From: Chara braunii | Lineage: Eukaryota > Streptophyta > Charophyceae > Charales > Characeae | DNA: 21,765 nucleotides | Direction of reading: 5' to 3' | Assembly (NCBI GenBank): GCA_003427395.1 | Contig: BFEA01000124.1 | Span: forward strand, 111,034 to 132,798 | Part shown: positions 1 to 9,200 of the stretch, in pieces | Numbering within the stretch: position 1 is the stretch's first letter | Layout of the letters: each line of letters starts with the position of its first letter | Position numbers and translations under genes: made by a program | The notes under the pieces: model-generated | Seen by the model: only the letters and a program-made list of their open reading frames with translations | Databases searched by the model: none | Told to the model about the DNA's origin: nothing

Positions 1-89
<89 letters not shown>

Positions 90-94
90 ACACA
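1..94. repeat. Compound (CT)n(CA)n microsatellite
   Basis: An uninterrupted CT dinucleotide run of about 53 bases passes directly into a CA run of about 40 bases with one T interruption near position 84. It sits at the very left edge, so its true length is unknown. Such compound dinucleotide tracts are typical of eukaryotic intergenic or intronic DNA. Confidence 0.97.
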
Positions 95-830
95 AGCGAC
101 TTCAGAAACAACACCCAGCCAGGCACAGGATCTGCGAGGATGACAGGATAGGGGAAACCTGTGACCAGGATCGCGACGTGATCAATCAAGCAGCTGTCGC
201 GGCATAAAGTCTGAGAGGATGACAGGGTTTAGAAAATAGGCCCAACCTCTGGCGGTGGATAGAGATTGGAGGGCTGCTAAAAAAAAAAAAAAAAAAAGGG
301 GATAAGTGACGGAAGGGGGTGTAGATTAGGAGGAAAGGATTTAATTTCCATGAAGACATAACAGTGGCAAAAAATTGGCATACATAGCATGAGAAAAGAT
401 ACAAGGGGATGACAAAGATCGGCTAATATGCAGAGGGTCATAAGAAGAGCACATACAAAAGACAGCGAGGCGTGTAAGATATCAGTGAAAGGGACAGATC
501 TGCAAGAGCACAAAGAGCACGAGAATCCAAAGCTGGACATGAGGCACAAAAGGGCAAGTTTAAGAGATAACAATACAAAGCGCGGTGCGTAAGAACGACA
601 GATAAAGAGAAAGGCAAAGAGAGGCGTGCAGGAGGACACAGATAAAGGGCTCACAACAATCGAAATGGCAATCGAAGAAGCCACTGCTTTACCTGACAAG
701 GGAGGACATGAAGAAAAGCAAGATAACAAAAAAAGCGAGTATGTGACAAGGACGAAACGCGAGCGAAAATGTGTTCGGCATGCACAATGATGATCATGTG
801 TTGGAAGAAGAAAACAGGTCAGTAAGCGCG
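95..830. other. Non-coding stretch left of the purine block
   Basis: I see no supportable gene here. The long minus-strand frames are rich in Leu, Ser, Phe and Cys, as expected from reading a purine-rich plus strand backwards, and show no family similarity I recognise. A short direct repeat (gaggatgacaggrt-like) occurs near 136 and near 216. An 18-base A run lies at about 280-297. If the NEN-like exon at 1607-2137 is real, this stretch could be part of its downstream intron on the minus strand. Confidence 0.5.
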
Positions 831-1480
831 CGAGGCAAAGTTGAGAGTGGATGTTCATCCAGCAACAAGAAGAAGAAGAAGAAGAAGAAGAAGAAGAAGA
901 AGAAGAAGAAGAAGAAGAAGAAAATTGCGCAGATCGATGAAGGAAGGAAGAGCTGGAAGAGGAGAAGAATGCGAGATAGACGAAAACTGAAGAAGAAGAA
1001 GGAACAAAGACGAAGAAAAGAAATGCGCAGATCGATAACGGAAGGAAGTGCTGGAAGAGAAGAATGCGAGATAGACGAAAACTTTACTGAAGGAGGAGGA
1101 ATAACAACTTGGAGAGCAAAACGAAGGGTAGGAACAGAAGCGCCACATATGAGAAGAAGATGGAGATGACCATGGAAAGCATAAAGAGGACGTCGACAAG
1201 GAAGAAGACCCCCAGAAGGGAAACACATAGCCGGAGAAAGAGAAGATCGCGCCGGAGAAAGAGAAGCATGAGTACAAGAAGAAGAAGAAGAACAACAACA
1301 ACAACAACAACAACAAAATGGAGAGGAAGAAGAGGAAGAAGAGAATGAAGAAGAAGAAGAAGAAGAAGAAGAAGAAGAAGAAGAAGAAAAAGAAAAGAGC
1401 ATAAACGTAGGCATAAGAAGAAGAAGAAGAAGAGCATATACACAAGGAGAATAGAATAAAGGCTAGAGAAGGAGAGAACG
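830..1480. repeat. Purine-rich (GAA/AAG)n low-complexity block
   Basis: The plus strand is overwhelmingly A and G for about 650 bases. It includes a pure AAG run at about 868-921, an AAC run at about 1290-1316 and a second AGA run at about 1345-1390. Open frames here translate to Lys/Arg/Glu-rich or Phe/Leu/Ser-rich low-complexity protein and should not be read as genes. Within it, 927-988 and 1025-1083 are near-identical copies, so part of the block grew by a duplication of about 98 bases. On the minus strand it is a polypyrimidine tract lying downstream of the splice donor at 1606-1601. Confidence 0.93.
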
Positions 1481-1606
1481 TAGATGACGGGATCGGCGGG
1501 GAAGTCCAATGACTGAAGCAGACCAATGCATACCACACCACCAGACAAGACCCCAGAGAAGCCAGAACGAGAAAAGTGATAAGCTGCCATCATAAGCACC
1601 ACCTAC

Positions 1607-2045
1607 CATGCAGCACGTTAAAAATGGTGTCGGCGACCTCATCAAAGGAGGGAGCATCCCGAACCGCATCCCTCGTAATGCCATTGCTAGCAACACTGAC
1701 CGTCGTGATGAGGGAAACACTGGAGGGGCGAAGGAGGGAGGAGAAGGAGTCGGTTTCGAACAGGCCATGGGCGGCCAGGATGATCGAGCTAAATTCCAAC
1801 GGCTCTGATTCATCTCCCTTCTTCGAAGGAACCGTCGATTGCATATCGTAAAACGCGATCTCCAGCTGATGATGGGGTTCATCCTCTTCATCTCTCAGCT
1901 GCGACTGCGGCTGCTGCTGCTGTTGTTGTTGTTGTTGTTGACGACCATGAAAACTGCCACAGTGCTGATCGGCCGCCATAGCCTCCGAGCTTCCACGTCG
2001 CATTCCAACACCAGGTGCGGAGTCGATAGATGGATCCGGTCGCAT
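1607..2045 (-). CDS. NEN-like DEDD exonuclease domain, N-terminal exon (partial gene)
   Basis: The minus-strand frame begins with low-complexity sequence, a run of ten Gln and an acidic stretch, then enters a segment I recognise as the start of the plant NEN1-4 exonuclease domain (DnaQ/DEDD superfamily). Landmarks are EIAFYDMQSTVP, then LEFSSIIL, then SNGITRDAV and finally FDEVADTIFNVLHG. Arabidopsis NEN proteins act downstream of NAC45/NAC86 in phloem enucleation. The frame stays open at both ends: a pyrimidine tract ending in AACAG at 2142-2138 is a good acceptor, and G|GTAGGT at 1607-1601 is a good donor, so the exon may run 2137-1607. Met at 2045 is the first in-frame Met; two later ones are possible. 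Family members have Asp-x-Glu in the first catalytic motif, whereas here it is Asp-Met-Gln. The rest of the domain is not visible in the 1.6 kb that remains, so the intron is long or the copy is a fragment. Confidence 0.68.
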
Positions 2046-2085
2046 TCCACCACCAGGTGCAGAGGACTCGATAGATGGATCTGGT
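1999..2085. repeat. Two-copy 42/45-bp tandem repeat inside the exon
   Basis: Positions 1999-2040 and 2041-2085 are adjacent near-identical copies. Read in the minus-strand exon frame each encodes a Pro/Ser/Gly-rich unit of the form DPSI-(E/D)-S-APG-x-GMR. One copy has an extra codon. The repeat keeps the exon frame, and it places a Met in each copy, which makes the true start codon uncertain. Confidence 0.85.
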
Positions 2086-2455
2086 CGAGGAGGTGAGAGT
2101 GGACAGACGGTCGGAAAGATAAGAGATCGACGAGAGACTGTTAAAAAAAAAATTGGAAGATGGCCGCTCGATCAGCAAAAGCCGCTGGACAGGTTTGCAA
2201 TCCCAAACAGCGGTGAAGATGAGGACGACGAATCGTGTTCCCCAATCGAGAGTATGTTGACGCTACCGTAAAGCCCAAAGGCAACCAAACAAAAAAGTCA
2301 CTCTGTCGGCTAGTGACACCGCGGGCTGGCTACTATCACGAATTCAAGCGATCGCCGTTTGTCGCTGTTTGTCCCCCCGTCAAACCACTTAGAGACAACA
2401 CCAGAAAGAGACCAAGTACCATAGGACCGGAGAACGAAGAAGAATATAAACAAGA

Positions 2456-2486
<31 letters not shown>

Positions 2487-2995
2487 GGACGGGCGGGGGG
2501 GGGAGAAAGCGATACCCCGTCGAGGAGGTGCGAGATGACAAACGGCTGGAAAGATAAGTCCGAGAGAGAGAAGAGAGAGAGTGTAAGGGCCTAGTTGGAA
2601 GATGGGCACTCGAGCAGCAAAACGACTGCCGAGCAGATTTGAAATCCAAACAGCGGGGAGGATGAAGACGAAACGTGTTTGCCAATCGAGAGTCCGTATT
2701 CGTTGGCGTAAAGCCCAAGGGCAAACAAACAAAACAAAAGTCACTGTGTCGGCCAGCGACACCCCGGCCTGGATATCACGGATTCGAGCGATCGCCGTTT
2801 GTCGCCGTTTGTCCCCGTAAAACCACTTAGAGACAACACCAGAAAGAGACAAAGTGCCATAGGACCCGAGGAGAATGGAGAAGAAGACAAACAAAGAGCG
2901 GGAGAAGAAGACGAGAGAGAAAGAGAGAGGGAGTCAAACAAAGGGACAGAAAGAGAGAGAGAGAGAGAGGGGGGGGGGGGGGAGAGAAATCTCAG
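2084..2995. repeat. Tandem duplication, period about 435 bp, each copy with a (GA)n tract
   Basis: Copy A (about 2084-2518) and copy B (about 2519-2995) align along most of their length. Both start with tcgaggaggtg and ggaaagataag. Both then carry gaagatggsc with a cagcaaaa stretch, the aaagcccaa(a/g)ggcaa segment, atcgccgtttgtcgc, and accacttagagacaacacc with the following bases. Each ends in its own GA-rich microsatellite (2461-2487 and about 2920-2968, the latter followed by a G run at 2969-2981). The left end of copy A overlaps the 5' edge of the NEN-like exon and its splice acceptor. I see no convincing protein in either copy. Confidence 0.88.
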
Positions 2996-3209
2996 TGCAA
3001 CTGCACCGCATGCACCGCGTAGTATAGATTTCCTACCACTGTGTGACATCAGAAGGCGGGAAGCATCTAGTCTGCATTCTGCATCATCCTTCTGCGCCGC
3101 CTTGCGGGATAGGCATACGTGCCCCCGGTCGACCACTCACCACTTTTTTTTCTTTTTTTTCCCTTTCTTTTTTTTTCTCTTTTTTTCTTTTTTTTTTAAA
3201 ACACACGGA
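2996..3209. other. Spacer with T-rich low-complexity tract
   Basis: After an unremarkable stretch, 3142-3197 is almost pure T with scattered C, directly before the first palindromic element. No gene is visible. Confidence 0.7.
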
Positions 3210-3373
3210 GCATGGTCCCACTAGCAACAGGGATTGGATTGAGATCCGGAATCTGGCTATGTTCTATGCAGAGATACAGAAAAGCAGTTCGATCTCGATT
3301 TCCTGCTCCTGCCCTCAAACACGTCCAGATTCAGGCATTCAATCCGATGCTCTCTTGCTAATGGTACCACGGC
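3210..3373. mobile_element. Palindromic (foldback) element, family A, copy 1
   Basis: The left arm opens gcatggtcccactagcaa and the right end, read in reverse complement, is ccgtggtaccattagcaa. The arms stay complementary far inwards: both contain an attggattga/atcggattga block followed by gaatctgg-like sequence, and then a gcagrraa(a)gc block near the centre. The whole unit of about 164 bp can therefore fold into one imperfect hairpin. It has no coding capacity and looks like a non-autonomous MITE or foldback element. Copies 2 and 3 follow within 50-320 bases. Confidence 0.85.
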
Positions 3374-3424
3374 TTATATTATCATCAAACAGTTTGCGGC
3401 CGGGGTCCTCACAGTCTACCCGGG

Positions 3425-3586
3425 GGCCAAGTCCCACTAGCAGCGTTGAGATACCTCAACGCCTAAATCTGGACGTGTTTGTGGAGACGTGCAGTTCAGG
3501 AAACTCAACACCATTTCTGCACATCACCGCAAAAGCGTCCACATTCAGGCGTTGAGGTAGCTCAACGCTGCTAGTGGGACTTGGCC
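3425..3586. mobile_element. Palindromic (foldback) element, family A subtype with gttgag arms, copy 2
   Basis: The ends ggccaagtcccactagcagc (3425) and gctgctagtgggacttggcc (3586) are perfect inverse complements. The next 30 bases of each arm match with few differences, sharing gttgag(a/c)tacctcaacgcc and the motif ctggacg. Each arm also contains its own small gttgag...ctcaac palindrome. It is flanked by cccgggg-type sequence on the left. No coding capacity. Confidence 0.92.
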
Positions 3587-3690
3587 AGGCTGGGAGCATT
3601 ACCCAGTTTCGCTGATGGGGTGGGACCTGGGCCCGAGGGGACCAACCCCCTGGAAATACATACTGCGAAAACCAATCATAGACCAGGGGC

Positions 3691-3847
3691 GTGGTCCCAC
3701 TAGCAAAGAGGATCGGATCGAATGCCTGAATCTGGACGTGTTTGTACACAGGTGCAGGAAATCGAGATTGAACTGCTTTTCTGCATCTCTTTGTAAAACA
3801 CATCCAGATTCACGAGCTCGATCCTATCCTTTTTGCTAGTGGACCTC
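3691..3847. mobile_element. Palindromic (foldback) element, family A, copy 3
   Basis: The left end is gtggtcccactagcaaa and the right end is tttgctagtggacc, with one G lost from the right copy of the terminal motif. Arms contain gaggatcggatcgaatgc and the inverse of a related block, then gaatctggacgtgttt matched by a diverged copy ending in catccagattc. The entire 157 bp forms a hairpin. It is closely related to copy 1 and to the copy at 21251. Confidence 0.9.
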
Positions 3848-3929
3848 CTCGGCCCAGATTGAACTGAGCTGCCCCTTACCCTGGGCAGTGGAGCATTAGC
3901 CCCTTCAGGAACCGTGGCACTCCCTCCTA

Positions 3930-6435
3930 TCCCCACTTACCACCATCTACTGCCCTCCTACCGTAGACTCCTACTGTGAGGTCTACCGAGCACCCAGGTA
4001 GGTAGTCCGTGATTAACACCCACTCATCCACGACCAGCTTGCCATCTTGGATTCTTGCCAACTTTCCCAGGATCGTCCAGGTCTCTGCGGACCAAGTAAC
4101 GCCTGCAGCTTTTCTCTGCATGATGGCTACCTTGCGTCTCCAGCCACTCTTGATAGTTCTAGTGATGATAGTTCTACTGATGTGGAGCTTCACCGCCGCT
4201 TTGAGTGCTTGATCAGACAGAAACCTCCCTTGGAATTATACTCTTTTGTTTCTTACCTCCCAGATGACTAGACAGAGGCAGGCTTTGATGGCCTGAGCTA
4301 CATAGCCCCAGCCATTGTCTAGAGCAAAACCTCGTGGGATGCCACGGAACAGAATCCAGCGGTCGTCCCAGGGGAACACTGGCCCCCTGATGCGGGACCA
4401 GTGTTCTAGCCACTAAGTCCAAATCCTTCGGGAAAGAAGGCAAGATAGCCACAGGTGCACCGTTGATTCAAACGGCTAGCGGCACCTCTTGCATTGTAAC
4501 GGTATATTCATTCTCCTTTCGACAAGCCAAAACTGTCGAGGCTGTAGCCAAGATTGAGTAGCCAAAGAATCATTGCTGCTCTCGGTAGTGGTAGGTTTTG
4601 CAATTGCGCCCAACACCGTGTGATATCCCGATTGATGTTTTCGTCTTCTGTAGTGTTGACTTGTCTCCATCTGCCGGTTGCCACCATGATTGGTGATCTT
4701 TTTGGAAGCTGTAGCTCATAACCACCCACTGATGAGTAGTCTGAGAGCCATGCTTCGTGCGGTAATTTCTTGGAGCCTCTCCAAAACCACAATTTGGGGT
4801 CCGGTCTTAGATTCCTGATTGGTGTGCCTTCAGCCCGGATTGAGCATAACCATTCTCCTTCGTTGTTGCAAAGTTCCTTCACTCTGATCTGTGATTGGTT
4901 CCCCAGTGGTCTGCTGGGAGCAGCCTTCACTTCCTCTGTAACGCATATGAGCTTGTGTGAGGAAGGAAGTTTGGTCCACCGTTGAAAGGATCTAGAGCCA
5001 TCGACATTGATTGAGATCAGCTTCCAATAGAACTTTGTTTGATCCGATTCAAGCTTTTGTACCTGTACCTGTACTAAGAACCACGTCCCCGAAGGTGGGA
5101 TGCCTGCAACACTCAGCAAGTATTTCCACTCCAAGGATAAGGCGGCCCTCAAGAGGGTCGTTCTTTCTTCCACATGGCCCTCCCGGCCCTGTGGTCGATT
5201 GACGGGGACCTACTCTTTTTCACGCCCTCAATACGTCTTCAAGTTGCCAGAAGGGAAAAGAGGTATGTATGCGTTGGTATGATTCCATCATAATGCATGT
5301 CCAAACGTCCTTTGGCCTAGGTAAATTTCAATCTTAAGCTAGGATCTGGTCGGCCAAAAGGACCTCATGATCCTCTGTGGTACTTGTTATAGCGTTAATG
5401 ATCCATTTGACCAAGAAAGAAGGATTCTGACTTGCTGGGTCTAGCAATCCTAGTCCTCCTTTTGACCTAGGATAGCATATCAGATCCCAAGCGACTTTGG
5501 ACACATTTCCAGATTCCTCCTTTCCAATCGCTTCCATAAAAAAAATTATCCCACCCGCCAGACTACTTTTTTTAACCGTTTGCTTAGTGCTCTGACTGTT
5601 CGCACAAGCCGCAGAAGAGCAAACAGGGCCACGTAAGTTACTAAAGCACGCTCAAACATAGATCGATGTTGGGATGGGCCCCAAACATTGATTCGTTGTA
5701 CAATTCGTTTTTGGAACAGATCATTTTGGGCTTCTGCACAATGTCCGAGGGTGACCTGCACATCCAAGTATCTTTCAGAGTTACCGCCTGCAATTCATTG
5801 CATTCCCCATTCCACAACTAGTGTATAGCCCTCCGGAAGGAAGTACATCGACATAGACCAATTCACTCCTGCTTCGACAAGAACACGTATTCAACTAAGC
5901 ATGATTTAACAGTTTGAAGTGATTCCACTTTGTTTTCATAAATCACCATTAAATCATTTGCAAGTGGTTTTACGCAACAGTCAAGATGTTGTATCGGCAT
6001 ACCTCGGATGTCCGGGTGCATTATGATATTGGTGACTAAAACTTTCAGTTGTATCACGAAAAGGAGTAGGGGCCAGAGGGCACCACTGTCTTAGTGATTT
6101 GGTCAGTGCGAACGGCGAGGATATGTGTTCGTTCACTGAAACTGACACGATATAACATACGTACAAGACAAATACCTAGCAACACAAGTTTAGGACAAAC
6201 TGACAAAGTTTCAGAGTAGTGAGGACGTAGGTCCAGTTAACTTTGTCGTAGACCTTCTCCAGATCCAACAACATTACTATTTTGTTGAGTTTCTCCTTGT
6301 CAAATCATTCGAGTGTTTCGATTGCAGTAACGATGTTGTCAAGGATGGATTTGCCTTGGTCAAAGGCGTGTAATACTGATTTACCAACTTTGGGAGATAC
6401 CTACCTAATCCATTGCACTCACCTTATTTGGAGCA
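3930..6435 (-). pseudogene. LINE relic 1: reverse transcriptase plus zf-RVT-like C-terminal region
   Basis: Broken minus-strand frames read in order as an L1-type plant LINE. From 6435 they give KSILDNIVTAIETLE, LLDLEKVYDKVNWTYV (about 6268) and LRQWCPLAPTPF. The YADD position reads LAND (5964-5953), so one catalytic Asp is lost. Next come ERYLDVQVTLG, IVQRINVWG, VAWDLICYPRSKGGLGLLDP (5527-5334) and a 221-residue open frame (5173-4508) linking to the zf-RVT-like tail with ESTVHLW, GWGYVAQAIKA and VIWEVRNK. The last readable part (4193-3927) matches the end of relic 3. The 5' part of the element, including any endonuclease, is missing at the homopolymer scar near 6459-6490. Frameshifts and stops are frequent, so it is inactive. 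Confidence 0.85.
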
Positions 6436-6458
6436 ACTCGTATACAAACCTAAAAAGN

Positions 6459-6490
6459 GGGGGGGGGGGGGGGGGGAAAAAAAAAAAAAC
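6459..6490. other. Ambiguous base with G and A homopolymers
   Basis: A single N at 6459 is followed by about 17 G and then about 13 A. This looks like a low-quality sequence or assembly join. It sits exactly where LINE relic 1 loses its 5' part, so that boundary may be artificial. Confidence 0.8.
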
Positions 6491-6509
6491 TTGAGCACTA
6501 ACGGGCGAA

Positions 6510-6665
6510 GCCCCCGAACCAATTGAGTTTCCTCAACGTCTGAATTTGAACGTGTTTGTGAATATATGCGTTTGAGGGAACTCAATGCCATTTGTTCACA
6601 TCTCCACAAACAATACCATATTGAGGTCATAAGCAAACTCAACATTGCGCCCCAGTCTGAATCCC
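6510..6665. mobile_element. Decayed palindromic element, family A gttgag subtype
   Basis: The stretch gagtttcctcaacgtctgaat...tgaacgtgtttgtg and the later gggaactcaatgccattt...cacatct match the middle of the complete copy at 3425-3586. The outer ggtcccac/gtgggacc termini are gone. It is an old relic beside the homopolymer scar. Confidence 0.65.
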
Positions 6666-6949
6666 TGTCGTCTCAGATAACAAACTCACACGACGGGCCT
6701 CATTATTTTTTATTTCGTTTTTCGGCCATGTGCATTCATTCACTCACTATTTGGACCTCATACATGCGCATAATGTTACTGACTTTGGCCCAATACTCAT
6801 GAGAAGTATAAAATGTGAATGACTTATCCTATATAAATTGTAAAAATGCACCTTAATTTGCAATTCATTTTTTTCCTTTTATATGTGCCCTGGGTGTTGT
6901 ATTCACGCCCTACATCAACCCTTAACATATTTGCAATTAGTGGCTAACA
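6666..6949. other. AT-rich spacer, nothing recognised
   Basis: No open frame or repeat that I can support. It may include unrecognisable upstream sequence of LINE relic 2. Confidence 0.4.
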
Positions 6950-9200
6950 CAAGTAGGCCCCCAAAACAAAATTTAATCTTGAAAGCTTACGATAACGTTG
7001 GATGGGACTTTGTCTCGACTACACTCAAACTCATGAACTTCGAACCTTTATATTGTAAATGAGTCTAGACAATTTACTCTTAATTGACAGTGGTATTGAA
7101 TGTAAATGGTAAACTCTCTGAATAATTCACTCAAACAGGGTTGCTTCTTAGCCCCTCTAATTTTCATTGTACAACTCAAAGTACTTACAGACAACATATG
7201 ATACAATGAGTCTATAGTCGGACGTAGACTCGCCCTCTCACGCTACTGGAAATGCAGCGCGATCGTTGATGACCTCACCGTCGTATGTGAGAACAACAAA
7301 GAATCCCTATAAGATCGTTGATGACCTCAATAAACTGGAATAATTATTTTTTTCTCCTATACCCCTCCTATCAATTGGGGAATGCAACAGGTATCAATCC
7401 AAAACTTCGAAAGATTACTTGGTGTTCAAGTATCATTGGGAGATGCTCTTTGAACTCAAAACTCTTTGCTGACATCCAAGGTAGTTTCACGCATTGTAAA
7501 CTGGGGAAAAAATTACTCTCTTTCCCTATTTGGAAGGGCCTTAGTGTTATCTTCGGCAACCATTTCACTCATGTGGTTCCTTTGTACCATACATTTGTTA
7601 GGAGAAGTAGCATACAAAGCCATTCGCAAAGCGGCAACCAAAAGTAGCATATAAAGCCATTCACAGAGCGGCGTCCAGATATTTATGGAAACCCAAAGTT
7701 GGGGAATTGCAGGGTTTTATGCTTCAGCTTGCCTGGGAGCTCATATCAACAAGAAGAGAAGAAGGTGGTTTATGGATCTTGGACACCAAACTCTAAAATA
7801 GGATTTTATTAACAAAATGAATTATCAAAGGGATGATAAAAACTCAAGAGAAAACATGGAAACAAGTGGTTGAATAAATCATTTTTGGTGAGTGGGTCTT
7901 GGTTAACCCAACAAACGTTTGAAGATGTTTAGAGATCCCCACCTTGGCAAGAAAAAGACCAAAGAGTAAACTGTGGAAAAGTCTTATTTTTGCTTGGACC
8001 AAAGTAATGCCAGATGTGCGGGAAACCCCATCACGAGATCGAAAGTCCTACTTCAACCATTGTTTGATAACCTCCTAATCGTGCAGGATTATCTTTCTCC
8101 TTTCTCGACATGAGACATAGGGGGAGACTTTGGCAAGACATAATTTTTTAAGAGCATCATTCAGCTAAGGGATGTCAGGGACGATGTCCAACAAAAATAG
8201 ATCTCACCGGATGTTCTCAAAGCCAAACTACCAAGGCTCCACAACATTCACATCAATTTTGATAAATTGAAAGCGACAATTCTGAAAGATTGGATTGGTA
8301 AACTTCAAGGGATGCTCTTACAAACCTGCAACACATGGTTAAAAAGAACCGAAGAGGACGGTAGTGTATGGAGAACGGTGAACCCTGATATTCCGCCAGG
8401 AGTCAGAATCCAGAAATGGGTCCCAACCAAACGTTTTTTCCAATAACAACGATAATCATTGTGTTTTGTTGAAGAAAAGAACATCCAAGTGGATCAAGAC
8501 TAATAAAACATTACAGAAGTTAGAGTGCGACTTAAGTTTAATGGGGTTGGGAAATAAATGTGTATATTGGGTGGGGAGACATCTCATTACACAGTGAAGC
8601 CTTTTCGACAAGGATGGACAGACAACATAAACGGGGGACTCTCCTACCTCTATCCACGTACAATCGACACGCAGGTGTTTAAATACAAATGGAGAAAATA
8701 CACAAGAAGCCAGTCACAGTAGCAATAAAAAAATGACAAGTTAAATCTTCTCAGTGGGTGTGAAAAAATAAGTTGGTGAAAATATTAAAAATATTAAATT
8801 TTGTCGGAATAGAGAATTGTTAGTTTATTGCGGATGCATATCCTCGACGTTATGCCCTTGGCAAGGAGGCTAATATATAAACATATGGAGGTATCGAGGG
8901 CGTGTTCAAGATGTTGTGAAACCAGAGAATCAACGATATACATCAGGATTAACTGTCCTTTTTCGCTCATATTATGGAAGTGGTGGAAAAAACATTGGGA
9001 CTCATTCACTAAGAAGGTCTTCCCATGGAAACGCGAATAGATAGAAACGGGAATAAGTCCCTTCATACAGGATTATGCTATATGATGGGCATATGTGGGA
9101 CAAGTATGTTGATGTATTATAATGAATGTCGTTTCACAATCACGAAACAACGCCTTATACAGGAAGAACTTATTGGTAAAGAGTTGCGTAAAAAGTTGTA
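6950..9200 (+). pseudogene. LINE relic 2: reverse transcriptase plus zf-RVT-like region
   Basis: Broken plus-strand frames follow the same order as relic 1. KAYDNVGWDFVSTTLKLMNF starts at 6982, then NGKLSE, then AIVDDLTVVCENN (7259-7297), in which the two Asp of the YADD box survive. KNYSLSLFGRALVLSSATIS follows (about 7505-7565), then RYLWKPKVGELQGF and LAWELISTRREEGGLWILDT (7670-7793). The distal RVT-associated zinc-finger-like part is at 8828-9040, with RACSRCCETREST, ILWKWWKKHW and VFPWKRE. A weak match to the post-zinc-finger segment (GICGTSMLMYYNECR) continues to about 9200. Stops and frameshifts are common. It is more AT-rich and more decayed than relics 1 and 3. Confidence 0.82.

Noticed and set aside
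277-858. 193-residue minus-strand frame rich in Leu, Ser, Phe and Cys as a membrane protein
   Set aside because: The composition follows from purine-rich DNA read on the other strand. There is no motif, and it ends in a Phe run from the A homopolymer.
771-1169. Lys/Arg-rich open frame as a basic nuclear protein
   Set aside because: It is the direct translation of (AAG)n low-complexity DNA. All frames on both strands are open here for the same reason.
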